64,000 nt of DNA from Vogesella mureinivorans (GTDB lineage: Bacteria > Pseudomonadota > Gammaproteobacteria > Burkholderiales > Chromobacteriaceae), in contig NZ_VMTV02000047.1 of the NCBI RefSeq assembly GCF_007644035.1, positions 62,001-126,000 of the forward strand, written 5' to 3'. The notes beneath the pieces are model-generated. The model did no database searches. It saw only the letters and a program-made list of their open reading frames with translations, and had not been told where the DNA came from. How positions within the stretch are numbered: position 1 is the stretch's first letter; each line of letters opens with the position of its first letter. A program made the position numbers and the translations under genes. Below are positions 47,041 through 54,940 of this stretch, in pieces.

Positions 47041-48237
47041 ATGGAAAACACGATGGAACCCCAGCAGCCCAACGCCCGCCGTACCGCCCTCACCCGCTTG
47101 ACCCTGGCCCTGGCGCTGGCAGGCCTGGCCGGCGGCGCCTACTGGTTTATCGCGGTGCGCCACCACCAAAGCACCGACGACGCCTACGCCGCCGGTAACC
47201 TGATCCCCATTTCCGCCCAGGTGGCCGGCAGCATCCGCGCCATTCATGCCGACGACACGCAAACCGTCCAGGCCGGTGATGTGCTGGTAAGCCTGGACAA
47301 AAGCGATGCCACGCTAGCGCTGGCCCGCGCCGAAGCCGACCTGGCGCAGGCCGTGCGCCAGACACGCCAGCTGATTTCGGTCAGCGGCAAGGCCGACGCC
47401 GTGGTAACGCAGCGCGAAGCCGACCTGGCACGCGCCCAGGCCGATGCCGCCCGCAGTGCAGGCGACCTGGCCCGCCGCGAAGCCGCCGCCAAAGAGCAGG
47501 CCATTTCGCAAGAAGAAGTCCAGCACGCCCGCGATGCGGCCAACACCGCCCGCGCCCAGCTGGCCGCGGCCAGTGCCGCGCTGAACGCTGCACGCGAAGA
47601 CCAGCAAGCCAGCCGCGCGCTGGTGCTGGCCGATAGCGCCGAAAAGCAGCCCGCCGTGGCCCGCGCCGCCACCGCGGTACGTGAAGCCTGGCTGGCGCTG
47701 TCGCGCACCGACATCCGCGCCCCGCTCGCCGGGCAAATCGCCCGCCGCAGCGCCCAACCGGGCGCCCGCATTGCCCCCGGCACACCGCTGATGGCCGTGG
47801 CCGCGCTGGACAACGCCTGGGTGGATGCCAACTTCAAAGAAGGCCAGCTGCAAGACCTGCGTATTGGCCAGCCGGTAGCAGTACACGCCGACCAGTACGG
47901 CGACGATGTCACCTTCCACGGCAAAATCGCCGGCCTGGCTGCCGGCACCGGCAGCGTGTTTTCGCTGCTGCCGGCACAAAACGCCACCGGTAACTGGATC
48001 AAGGTGGTACAGCGCGTACCGGTGCGCATTACGCTGGACCCGGCCGAGCTGAAAGCCCACCCCCTGCGCCTGGGCCTGTCCATGCACGTGAGCGTGGACA
48101 CCAGCCAGCAGGATGGCCCGCTGCTGAGCGCCGCCCCCAAAGCGGCACCGGTGCTGGCCACCAGCGTGTTTGACGGCAAGCTGGCCGAGGCCGACCGCCG
48201 CGTGGCGCAGATTGTTGCGGCCAACATCGGCAAATAA
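47041..48237 (+). CDS. EmrA-type membrane-fusion protein
   Basis: 398 residues. An N-terminal membrane anchor (about 17-38) is followed by the motif HHQSTDDAYAAGNLIPISAQVAG, a lipoyl/coiled-coil hairpin rich in Ala, Arg and Glu, and the beta-barrel segment (TDIRAPLAGQIARRSAQPG). It bridges the inner-membrane transporter and the outer-membrane channel. AAGGATAAAAC precedes the start. Two gaps of 25 and 9 bases make this a tight operon. Confidence 0.92.
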   Translation: MENTMEPQQPNARRTALTRLTLALALAGLAGGAYWFIAVRHHQSTDDAYAAGNLIPISAQVAGSIRAIHADDTQTVQAGDVLVSLDKSDATLALARAEADLAQAVRQTRQLISVSGKADAVVTQREADLARAQADAARSAGDLARREAAAKEQAISQEEVQHARDAANTARAQLAAASAALNAAREDQQASRALVLADSAEKQPAVARAATAVREAWLALSRTDIRAPLAGQIARRSAQPGARIAPGTPLMAVAALDNAWVDANFKEGQLQDLRIGQPVAVHADQYGDDVTFHGKIAGLAAGTGSVFSLLPAQNATGNWIKVVQRVPVRITLDPAELKAHPLRLGLSMHVSVDTSQQDGPLLSAAPKAAPVLATSVFDGKLAEADRRVAQIVAANIGK

Positions 48238-48246
48238 GGAGCCCGC

Positions 48247-49791
48247 ATGGCACACCCCCCGCTACAAGGCCGCTCGCGCACGCTGGTGACCCTGGCGCTG
48301 TCGCTGGCAACCTTCATGCAGGTGCTGGACACCACCATCGCCAACGTGGCCATCCCCACCATTGCCGGCGACCTGGGCGCCTCCACCAGCCAGGGCACCT
48401 GGGTGATTACCTCGTTTGGCGTGGCCAACGCCATTGCGGTACCCATCACCGGCTGGCTGGCCAAAAAGCTGGGCGAAGTGCGGCTGTTCCTGATCGCCAC
48501 CATCGGTTTCGTGCTGTCGTCGCTGTTGTGCGGCCTGGCGCCCAGCCTGGAGCTGCTGATCCTGTTCCGCGTGCTGCAAGGCGCGCTGGCCGGGCCGATG
48601 ATTCCGCTGTCGCAAAGCCTGCTGCTGCAAAGCTATCCGCCCGAGAAGCGCGCCATTGCCATGGCGCTGTGGACGATGACCATCATCGTGGCGCCGATTT
48701 TCGGCCCCATTCTGGGCGGCTGGCTATCGGACAACTGGCACTGGAGCTGGATTTTCTTCATCAACGTGCCGGTGGGGGTGTTGGCTGCCTGGCTAAGCTG
48801 GCGCGAGCTGCGCCACCGCGAAACCACCATCCTGCAGCTGCCTATCGACAAGCTTGGCCTCATCTTGCTGGTGCTGGGCGTGGGCTGCCTGCAGATGATG
48901 CTGGACCGCGGCAAGGAGCTGGACTGGTTCCACTCCACCGAGATCGTCATCTATGGCGTGGTAGCGCTGCTGAGCCTGTCTTACCTGGTGGTGTGGGAGC
49001 TCACTGACAAGCACCCGGTGATCGACCTGTCGCTGTTCCGCGACCGCAACTTTACCGTGGGGGTGATCTCGGTCAGCGTGGGCTTCATGCTGTACTTCGG
49101 CGCCATCGTGCTGATGCCGCTGCTGATGCAAACGCAGATGGGCTTTACCGCCACCGAAGCCGGCCTGGCCACCGCACCGGTGGGCATTCTGCCGGTGCTG
49201 CTGTCGCCGATTATCGGCAAGAACGCGCAGCGGCTGGATATGCGCTGGGTGGTGACGGTGAGCTTTCTGGTATTTGCCCTGTGCTTCTGGTGGCGTGCCG
49301 TCACCTTCAACCCGGATATGACCTTTGCCGACGTGGTGTGGCCACAGTTTGTGCAGGGCATTGCGCTGGCGGGTTTCTTCATGCCGCTGACCACCATCAC
49401 GCTGTCCAATATGAAACCGCAGCAGCTGGCCAGCGCCTCCAGCCTGTCCAACTTCATGCGTACGCTGGCCGGCTCGGTGGGCGCCTCGCTCACCACCTGG
49501 CAGTGGGAGCACCGCGAAGGCATCCACCATGTACAGCTTACCGACCACATCAGCCTGTACAACGAAAGCACGCGCCAGACGCTGGCTGGCATGCAGCAGC
49601 TGGGGCTAAGCCAAGAACAGGCCGCTGCGCTGATTACGCGCGACATCAGCCGCCAGGGGCTGTTTATCGGTGCCAACGAAATCTTCTGGCTGGCGGCGGG
49701 GCTGTTTTTGCTGCTAACCGGCCTGGTGTGGCTGGCACGCCCGCCCAAGGCGGTGCCCGGTGCCGCACCGGTGGTGGACGCAGGGCACTAA
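48247..49791 (+). CDS. EmrB-type multidrug transporter (MFS, DHA2 family)
   Basis: 514 residues with 14 predicted membrane segments. Motif C-like and family signatures are LDTTIANVAIPTIAGDLG (residues 29-46), GWLAKKLGEVRLF, and LGGWLSDNWHWSWIFFINVP. It is a proton-driven drug exporter that works with the EmrA-type protein and the outer-membrane channel. Last gene of the operon, ending before a repeat palindrome and a strong terminator. Confidence 0.93.
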   Translation: MAHPPLQGRSRTLVTLALSLATFMQVLDTTIANVAIPTIAGDLGASTSQGTWVITSFGVANAIAVPITGWLAKKLGEVRLFLIATIGFVLSSLLCGLAPSLELLILFRVLQGALAGPMIPLSQSLLLQSYPPEKRAIAMALWTMTIIVAPIFGPILGGWLSDNWHWSWIFFINVPVGVLAAWLSWRELRHRETTILQLPIDKLGLILLVLGVGCLQMMLDRGKELDWFHSTEIVIYGVVALLSLSYLVVWELTDKHPVIDLSLFRDRNFTVGVISVSVGFMLYFGAIVLMPLLMQTQMGFTATEAGLATAPVGILPVLLSPIIGKNAQRLDMRWVVTVSFLVFALCFWWRAVTFNPDMTFADVVWPQFVQGIALAGFFMPLTTITLSNMKPQQLASASSLSNFMRTLAGSVGASLTTWQWEHREGIHHVQLTDHISLYNESTRQTLAGMQQLGLSQEQAAALITRDISRQGLFIGANEIFWLAAGLFLLLTGLVWLARPPKAVPGAAPVVDAGH

Positions 49792-49801
49792 AGCGCAACA
49801 C

Positions 49802-49821
49802 TGCGGCCAACGTTGGCCGCA
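49802..49821. repeat. Perfect inverted pair of the genome-wide 10-mer
   Basis: TGCGGCCAAC immediately followed by its reverse complement, 11 bases after the emrB-type stop codon. A separate terminator follows six bases later. Confidence 0.85.
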
Positions 49822-49827
49822 CAATGC

Positions 49828-49866
49828 AACAAGGGCAAGGTCTGGCGACCTTGCCCTTGTTTTTTA
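49828..49866. terminator. Terminator between efflux operon and ridA-type gene
   Basis: Perfect 14-bp stem AACAAGGGCAAGGT with a six-base loop and a T-tract. It serves both convergent transcripts. Confidence 0.88.
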
Positions 49867-49878
49867 CTGCCGCAAAAC

Positions 49879-50223
49879 CTAGCGTGCAGCCACGATGCGG
49901 ATCTCTACCTTCCAGTCCGGGTGCGCCAGCTTGGCGCCTACCGTGCAGCGCACCGGCGCGTGGCCTTCGGCTACCCAGGCGTCCCAGGCTTCGTTCATCT
50001 GGTCGAATTCGGCCAGATCGGGCATGAAAATGGTGGCTTCGATAATGCGGGTTTTGTCGCTATCCAGCTCGGCCAGCACTTTGTCTACCAGCGCCAGGGT
50101 TTCGGCGGTTTGCTCGCGGGCGTTACCCTGGCCGCTTTCCGGCACCTGTACGGTGTAGATCAGGCCGTTTACCACCACGGCTTCGGACATGCGTTTACCT
50201 GGCAGATGACGATAGATACTCAT
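49879..50223 (-). CDS. RidA/YjgF family protein
   Basis: 114 residues. The typical small trimeric fold is suggested by VVVNGLIYTVQVPESG near the start, QTAETLALVDKVLAELDSDKTRI and the C-terminal VRCTVGAKLAHPDWKVEIRIVAAR, which has the conserved Arg (VRCTV) but not the usual final glutamate-alanine pattern exactly. RidA proteins hydrolyse reactive enamine/imine intermediates; other members differ. AGGAG lies upstream of the start. A second RidA-family gene is at 57400-57870. Confidence 0.85.
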   Translation of the reverse strand: MSIYRHLPGKRMSEAVVVNGLIYTVQVPESGQGNAREQTAETLALVDKVLAELDSDKTRIIEATIFMPDLAEFDQMNEAWDAWVAEGHAPVRCTVGAKLAHPDWKVEIRIVAAR

Positions 50224-50288
50224 GGCAGCTCCTGTAGCAATAACAAGGGAAAGCGCGGATTGTAGCGCAGCCATGCCAGCCGGCTGCA

Positions 50289-50318
50289 ATAAAAAAGCGC
50301 CGCATCAAGCGGCGCTTT
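50289..50318 (-). terminator. Terminator of the desaturase gene
   Basis: 10-bp stem AAAGCGCCGC with an ATCAA loop, followed on the minus strand by TTTTTTATT. Confidence 0.85.
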
Positions 50319-50335
50319 GGCGGGCAGTAGCAGGC

Positions 50336-51517
50336 TTAGGCTACCGCGGCAGTACGCAGGCTTTGCGCAAAGCGCTGCAGCGATTCGATACCGCTGGCCT
50401 CGGCGCGGTTGCACCAGTCCTGCAGCTCTTTCAGCAGCTCGTCACGGGTCAGCGAGGAACGCTCCCACAGGCGGGTCAGCTCCTGGCGCATGCTGTACAC
50501 GGTGTTCAGCACCTGGCTCTTGGCCAGCACGGCGGCCAGCTGGGCGCGCTCGGCCATCGGGGTGTCTTTGGCATCCTGCTTCAGCCACACCTTCATCTTG
50601 CGCGCCAGGTCGGTATTGCCCAGCTCCGGCAGCTGCAGCTTGGCTGCTTCGGCACGGTACACATCCTTCAGCTCGCGCGCGTAGCGGGCCGCCACGGCGT
50701 AGCGGTTGGCGATGATGGCTTGCAGGTGGTCCAGGTCCAGCTGCGGGTTGGCCGCATTCTGCACCAGACGCGGTGCTACCTTGCGCACTTTGGCCAAGCC
50801 CAGGATTTCCATGATGCGGATATACATCCAGCCGATATCAAACTCGAACCACTTGTACGACAGCTTGGCCGAGGTACCAAAGGTGTGGTGGTTGTTGTGC
50901 AGTTCTTCGCCACCAATCAGGATGCCCCACGGCACGATATTGGTAGAGGCGTCTTCGTTTTCGAAGTTGCGGTAGCCCCAGTAGTGGCCAATACCGTTGA
51001 TCACGCCAGCGGCAAAAAACGGAATCCACGCCATCTGCACGGCCCAGATCGCCAGGCCGGCGCCGCCGAACAACACCAGGTTGATGACCAGCATCAGCAA
51101 GATACCCTTGCCGGTCTGGCCGGTGTACACGTGGCGTTCCAGCCAGTCGTCCGGGGTGCCGTGGCCGAATTTTTCCATGATGCTGCGGTCTTTGCAGGCC
51201 TCACGGTACAGCTCGGCGCCTTGCCACATGACCTTGTTGACACCCAGCACTTGCGGGCTGTGCGGGTCTTCGGCGGTTTCGCAGCGCGCATGGTGTTTGC
51301 GGTGGATGGACGCCCACTCCTTGGTGACCTGGCCAGTGGTAAGCCACAGCCAGAAACGGAAGAAGTGGCTAGGAATCGGGTGCAGATCCAGCGCACGGTG
51401 CGCCTGATGGCGGTGCAGGAAAATGGTGACAGAGGCAATGGTGATGTGGGTGAGCACCAGCGCCACCACGATATAGCCCCACCAGGGCAGGTCGATCAGA
51501 CCGTTAAGCCATTCCAT
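50336..51517 (-). CDS. Membrane fatty-acid/acyl-CoA desaturase
   Basis: 393 residues. The three histidine boxes of delta-9-type desaturases are HRHQAHR (residues 35-41), HRKHHARCE (about 72-80) and HNNHHTFG (about 205-212). Four membrane segments lie between them. It introduces a double bond in fatty acyl chains and so adjusts membrane fluidity. The C-terminal third is a charged helical extension not needed for the core fold. It is monocistronic by position. Confidence 0.92.
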   Translation of the reverse strand: MEWLNGLIDLPWWGYIVVALVLTHITIASVTIFLHRHQAHRALDLHPIPSHFFRFWLWLTTGQVTKEWASIHRKHHARCETAEDPHSPQVLGVNKVMWQGAELYREACKDRSIMEKFGHGTPDDWLERHVYTGQTGKGILLMLVINLVLFGGAGLAIWAVQMAWIPFFAAGVINGIGHYWGYRNFENEDASTNIVPWGILIGGEELHNNHHTFGTSAKLSYKWFEFDIGWMYIRIMEILGLAKVRKVAPRLVQNAANPQLDLDHLQAIIANRYAVAARYARELKDVYRAEAAKLQLPELGNTDLARKMKVWLKQDAKDTPMAERAQLAAVLAKSQVLNTVYSMRQELTRLWERSSLTRDELLKELQDWCNRAEASGIESLQRFAQSLRTAAVA

Positions 51518-51740
51518 TTATGGGTCAAACCTCATGGTACGTAGAAACAATGCCTCATTTTACACCCATTACTTTAATGAAACCCAGCACATTCGCCAGC
51601 ATACCCCATAGAAAACTGCACAAAATGCCATGGAAATTCAATGAACAAGCGCACCGCGGCCAACATCGGCCCGCATGCCGATTCATAAGCCGGCGCAGGT
51701 ATTGTAAGATGCCCGTTCATTTCGTTTTTCAGGCCGGATC

Positions 51741-53321
51741 GTGAACGTTAACAAGCAACACCTCAAACTGGCTGCCGCCGGTATCGCCGGTGCCTTCGTA
51801 CTGTACGGTGGCTTTGCCTACTGGGCCGGCATCAAGGCCGAAGAAACCCTGGCCGAACAGCACCGCATGATTGCCGCGATGTCGGTCTTCACGGTGAAAT
51901 CGCACCAGTACGAGCGCGGCTGGTTCTCGTCCGAAGAAACCACCGAGCTGGCGCTAAACCAGCAGCTGCTGGGCCCCTACATCGGCCTGCTGCCGGAAAA
52001 CCTGCGCCCGCTGCTGGGCGGCACGCTGCGCTACCGCCACCAGGTACGCCACGGGCTGCTACCCGGCCTGTTTGACATGGACCTGCGCCCGGCGCGCGCC
52101 ATTGTGCGCACCGAGTTCGACATGAGCGACGCCACGCGCAAGACACTGCAGCGCTTCTTTGGCGACGCGCCCCCGATTACCGTGATTAACCGCCTGGGCC
52201 TGACCGGCGGTGGCGAGCTGGCCGTGACCGTGCCCACCTTCGACTACGAAGAAACGCTGGCTGGCGTGAAAATGGGCTGGAAAGGCTTTGACCTGAAAGT
52301 CAATTACCAGGCCGGCTACAAGGAATACCACGTCGAATCCACCAGCCCGGGCTTTACGCTGGAAGCCGGCCCCAAAGGCCGCTTTGCCTTCGACGGCGTG
52401 AAATACCTGTCCGAAGTACGCCCCGGCAACAGCGGTGTAAAACTGGGCAGCAGCGAGCTGACAGTGGGCGATATCAAGCTCAACTGGAACGAAGCCATCC
52501 CCTACAGCATCAAGCTGAACGAGCTGATCTACCTGGTGGGCCGCGTGCGCGTGGGCGAGTTCATCAACCCGTCCGGCGAATTCCGCCCGTCCAACGTCGG
52601 CCTGTCCAAGCTGAAATACCAGATTGTCACCAGCGAGCAGGACGACTTCGTCAACACCCGTGGCAAGCTGGATTTCGAGCGCTTTACCTACAACGACAGC
52701 CTGTACGGCCCGTTCAAGCTGGATATTTCGGCCAACCATCTGCACGGCCCTACCCTGGTGAAGCTGGACGACGCACTGGGCAAGCTGCCCTTCCAGGGCC
52801 TGGAACCGGCGCAGCTGCGCAAGAAATACCTGGACACCATCGTGAAGGAAGGCCTGCCCCTGCTGCAGAACGACCCGAAACTGATGGTGAATGCCTTCTA
52901 CCTCAAAATGCCTAGCGGCGTGGCGCAGGCCAGCGGTAGCCTGGCGCTGAAAGGCTTCCAGCAGAGCGACCTGAAAAACACCCTGCTGTTCCTGAAACGC
53001 TTTTCCGCACAGGCCAATATCGAGCTGCCACAGCAAACCCTGGAAAACCTGGTGGTAGCGCAAGCACGCAACCTGTTTACCGTGGACGCCAGCGCAGAAG
53101 ACCAGCCGGACCTGGAAGAAATCGACGCCCTGGCGCGCAGCCTGCTGTCTGCCCAGCTGGACGAATGGGCCGCGCAGCAGCTGATTCGTCGCGAAGGGGG
53201 CCAGATCAGCACCAGCCTGCTGTTCAACGAAGGCATCCTGAAAGTAAACAACCACAACGTGGCGCTGCCATGGCAAGAGCCGGAAGAACCCGCCCCGGAA
53301 GAAGCCTCCGCCGCGCAGTAA
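51741..53321 (+). CDS. DUF945 (YdgA-like) family protein
   Basis: 526 residues. A hydrophobic N-terminal segment (about 9-30, LAAAGIAGAFVLYGGFAYWAG, quoted in part) anchors or exports a long beta-rich domain. Family-like pieces are YERGWFSSEETTEL near residue 55 and LTGGGELAVTVPTFDYEE near 155. YdgA of E. coli is a periplasmic/inner-membrane protein of unclear role. The start is GTG at 51741. The 223-bp region upstream, shared with the divergent desaturase gene, shows no obvious motif. Confidence 0.85.
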   Translation: MNVNKQHLKLAAAGIAGAFVLYGGFAYWAGIKAEETLAEQHRMIAAMSVFTVKSHQYERGWFSSEETTELALNQQLLGPYIGLLPENLRPLLGGTLRYRHQVRHGLLPGLFDMDLRPARAIVRTEFDMSDATRKTLQRFFGDAPPITVINRLGLTGGGELAVTVPTFDYEETLAGVKMGWKGFDLKVNYQAGYKEYHVESTSPGFTLEAGPKGRFAFDGVKYLSEVRPGNSGVKLGSSELTVGDIKLNWNEAIPYSIKLNELIYLVGRVRVGEFINPSGEFRPSNVGLSKLKYQIVTSEQDDFVNTRGKLDFERFTYNDSLYGPFKLDISANHLHGPTLVKLDDALGKLPFQGLEPAQLRKKYLDTIVKEGLPLLQNDPKLMVNAFYLKMPSGVAQASGSLALKGFQQSDLKNTLLFLKRFSAQANIELPQQTLENLVVAQARNLFTVDASAEDQPDLEEIDALARSLLSAQLDEWAAQQLIRREGGQISTSLLFNEGILKVNNHNVALPWQEPEEPAPEEASAAQ

Positions 53322-53322
53322 G

Positions 53323-53332
53323 GTTGGCCGCA
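53323..53332. repeat. Single intergenic copy of the genome-wide 10-mer
   Basis: GTTGGCCGCA, two bases after the DUF945 stop codon and ahead of a terminator hairpin at 53350-53382. Confidence 0.8.
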
Positions 53333-53349
53333 TCGTTGCGGCTTATAAA

Positions 53350-53382
53350 GCCCACCCCGTCTGCACGGCAAACGGGGTGGGC
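53350..53382 (+). terminator. Hairpin after the DUF945 gene
   Basis: Stem GCCCACCCCGT/ACGGGGTGGGC. No T-tract follows directly, but a second terminator starts five bases later. Confidence 0.6.
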
Positions 53383-53386
53383 CATC

Positions 53387-53416
53387 AAAAAAGCCCGTCA
53401 GACGACGGGCTTTTTT
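53387..53416. terminator. Left terminator flanking structured element A
   Basis: Stem AAAAAAGCCCGTC/GACGGGCTTTTTT, loop AGAC. Nearly identical to the hairpin at 53551-53580 on the other side of the element. Confidence 0.85.
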
Positions 53417-53550
53417 GATGACAAACGCTCTTTGCAACGCAAACAGCGTTTGTCTTGTAAACAGTAAGGCTGCGAATTTAACTACTGGTGTGGTGCGGCC
53501 CGGCTTTGCCGGGTCCGGTGCCAGTTAAACAGGCACCTTGTCCGCAGTCT
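53417..53550. ncRNA. Structured intergenic element A
   Basis: 134 bases between the convergent DUF945 and bfr genes. Hairpin 1 has arms ACAAACGCT/AGCGTTTGT (53421-53429, 53445-53453) with an inner TTTGC/GCAAA stem. A closing stem pairs AGGCTGCG (53467-53474) with CGCAGTCT (53543-53550). It encloses a hairpin with ACTGG/CCAGT and CCCGGC-TTT-GCCGGG. Element B (56607-56746) has the same layout with compensatory changes. Either an RNA gene or a mobile structured repeat; the transcribed strand is unknown. Confidence 0.65.
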
Positions 53551-53580
53551 AAAAAGCCCGTCAGTTGACGGGCTTTTTTG
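53551..53580. terminator. Right terminator flanking structured element A
   Basis: Stem AAAAAGCCCGTCA/TGACGGGCTTTTT. It also ends the minus-strand bfr transcript. Confidence 0.85.
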
Positions 53581-53603
53581 TACCAAGCGATACAGCCAGC
53601 AGC

Positions 53604-54074
53604 TTAGTCTTCGATCATGCTTTGCTGGTAGTTGGCCAGGCCCAGTTTTTCGATCAAACCGAGCTGGGTTTCCAGCCAGTCGATGTGCTCTTCTTCGCTA
53701 TCAAGCACGCTGGTCAGCAGGTCGCGGGTCACGTAGTCTTTTACCGACTCGCAGTAGGCGATGGCGTCTTTCAGCAGCGGCAGGCTTTCGGTGTCCAGCT
53801 TCAGGTCGCACTCCAGGATTTCCTGGGTGTTTTCACCGATGTACAGCTTGCCCAGGTCTTGCAGGTTGGGCAGGCCTTCCAGAAACAGGATGCGTTCGAT
53901 CAGCTTGTCGGCGTTTTTCATTTCCACGATGGATTCGTGGTATTCGTGCTCGTTCAGCTCTTGCAGGCCCCAGTTCTTGAAGATGCGGGCGTGCAGAAAG
54001 TACTGGTTGATGGCGGTAAGCTGGGTTTTGAGAATCTGGTTCAGAAACTTGATGACTTTCTTGTCGCCTTGCAT
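53604..54074 (-). CDS. bfr: Bacterioferritin, heme-binding but ferroxidase-deficient type (BfrB-like)
   Basis: 156 residues. The heme ligand Met52 is kept (IVEMKNADK). Against E. coli Bfr, three ferroxidase ligands are changed: Glu18 is Gln (KTQLTAIN), His54 is Asn and Glu94 is Asp; Glu51 and the Glu/His of SEEEHID are kept. This matches one of the two complementary Bfr subunits described in Neisseria gonorrhoeae, where one binds heme and the other carries the iron-oxidising site. The partner gene is not in the window. It has an AGGAGG ribosome-binding site and its own promoter. Confidence 0.93.
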   Translation of the reverse strand: MQGDKKVIKFLNQILKTQLTAINQYFLHARIFKNWGLQELNEHEYHESIVEMKNADKLIERILFLEGLPNLQDLGKLYIGENTQEILECDLKLDTESLPLLKDAIAYCESVKDYVTRDLLTSVLDSEEEHIDWLETQLGLIEKLGLANYQQSMIED

Positions 54075-54107
54075 GGCCGTGACCTCCTGCTATATCGAAT
54101 TGCAGGG

Positions 54108-54135
54108 ATTATGGCACAAAATGATGCAATGACAA
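54108..54135 (-). promoter_or_regulatory. Promoter of bfr
   Basis: On the minus strand TTGTCA (54135-54130), a 16-base spacer and CATAAT (54113-54108), about 34 bases ahead of the bfr start codon. Confidence 0.6.
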
Positions 54136-54189
54136 GCTTGGCAGAGACCGCCAAAATGCAATGGGAATGCGATTGATTCTGCAGAAAAA

Positions 54190-54384
54190 TCAGGCAGCTA
54201 CCAGCTCGGGTTCGCTGATTTGCAACAGGGTTTGCTTGCGTACCTGGTTGGCACTGCAGGCGCAGCGGCCGCACTCGGTGGCCACGCCCAGATCACGCGC
54301 CAAGTCGCGCATGGTGACGGCGCCGTCGAAGACAGCTTGGCGGATGTCGCGGTCGGTTACACCGTGGCAAAGGCAAACGTACAT
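54190..54384 (-). CDS. bfd: Bacterioferritin-associated ferredoxin
   Basis: 64 residues. The [2Fe-2S] ligands Cys4, Cys6, Cys38 and Cys41 are in the CxC...CxxC pattern specific for Bfd (VCLCHGVTDRDI; TECGRC). It reduces bacterioferritin-stored iron so it can be released. The promoter TTGACA/TAATAT overlaps a Fur-box-like sequence, which fits induction in iron starvation, opposite to bfr, which has its own promoter. The gene sits upstream of bfr on the same strand. Confidence 0.95.
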   Translation of the reverse strand: MYVCLCHGVTDRDIRQAVFDGAVTMRDLARDLGVATECGRCACSANQVRKQTLLQISEPELVAA

Positions 54385-54402
54385 GGCAGCACCTTGTGAT
54401 GA

Positions 54403-54431
54403 TTAAGAATAAGTCGCAATACGTGTATATT
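54403..54431 (+). promoter_or_regulatory. Promoter of the nudJ-like gene
   Basis: TTAAGA (54403-54408), a 17-base spacer, TATATT (54426-54431). The predicted start near 54438 leaves only about 24 bases of leader. Confidence 0.55.
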
Positions 54432-54456
54432 AGAAACAAATGATAACGATTGTCAA
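54427..54456 (-). promoter_or_regulatory. Promoter of bfd
   Basis: Minus strand TTGACA (54456-54451), an 18-base spacer and TAATAT (54432-54427). It overlaps the Fur-box-like sequence. Confidence 0.7.
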
Positions 54457-54457
54457 T
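54438..54457. promoter_or_regulatory. Fur-box-like operator between bfd and nudJ-like gene
   Basis: AAATGATAACGATTGTCAAT, matching most of the Fur consensus hexamers (GATAAC, GATTGT, CAAT). It lies inside the bfd promoter and across the predicted start of the divergent transcript. Confidence 0.65.
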
Positions 54458-54461
54458 TGAT

Positions 54462-54935
54462 ATGAGCAGCCTTACCCCCGATACGCAGTGGAAACCCAAC
54501 ACCACCGTCGCCGCCATCATCGAGCGTGATGGCCGCTTTCTGATGGTGCGCGAAAACACCGAGCATGGCCTGCGCCTGAACCAGCCCGCCGGGCACATGG
54601 AATACGGCGAAACGCTGCTGCAGGCCGTAGCGCGCGAAGCGCTGGAAGAAACCGGCTATGCGGCCAACCCTGTAGCGCTTTGCGGTATTTATCTGGCAGA
54701 CAAGGACGACAGCAGCGGCATTACCTATCTGCGCTTTGCTTTTGTGTGCCAGGCCGATAGCCAGCCGCTACGCAGCCAGCTGGACGAGGGCATTGTGGAG
54801 GCGGTATGGCTCACTGCCGCAGAAATCCACGCGCAGCAGGCCATCTGGCGCAGCCCGCTGGTGGGCCGCTGCCTGGATGACTACCTAGCCGGGCAGCGCC
54901 TGCCGCTGGCCAGCATTTATCACCACGGGCGTTAG
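54462..54935 (+). CDS. nudJ: Nudix hydrolase, NudJ-like phosphatase
   Basis: 157 residues. The Nudix box runs from Gly44 (GHMEYGE, then REALEETGY at 58-66) and is intact. NQPAGH before it and LPLASIY near the end match E. coli NudJ, which also lies next to mnmA. NudJ removes phosphate from thiamin and nucleotide diphosphates. The ATG at 54462 has no Shine-Dalgarno sequence, and the leader is very short. A TTG four codons upstream is in frame but unlikely. Confidence 0.85.
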   Translation: MSSLTPDTQWKPNTTVAAIIERDGRFLMVRENTEHGLRLNQPAGHMEYGETLLQAVAREALEETGYAANPVALCGIYLADKDDSSGITYLRFAFVCQADSQPLRSQLDEGIVEAVWLTAAEIHAQQAIWRSPLVGRCLDDYLAGQRLPLASIYHHGR

Positions 54936-54940
54936 CCACC

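Noticed and set aside
53421-53550. Structured element A as a CRISPR repeat or attC site
   Set aside because: Only two dispersed copies exist, without spacers, and the core lacks the paired R boxes of attC sites.
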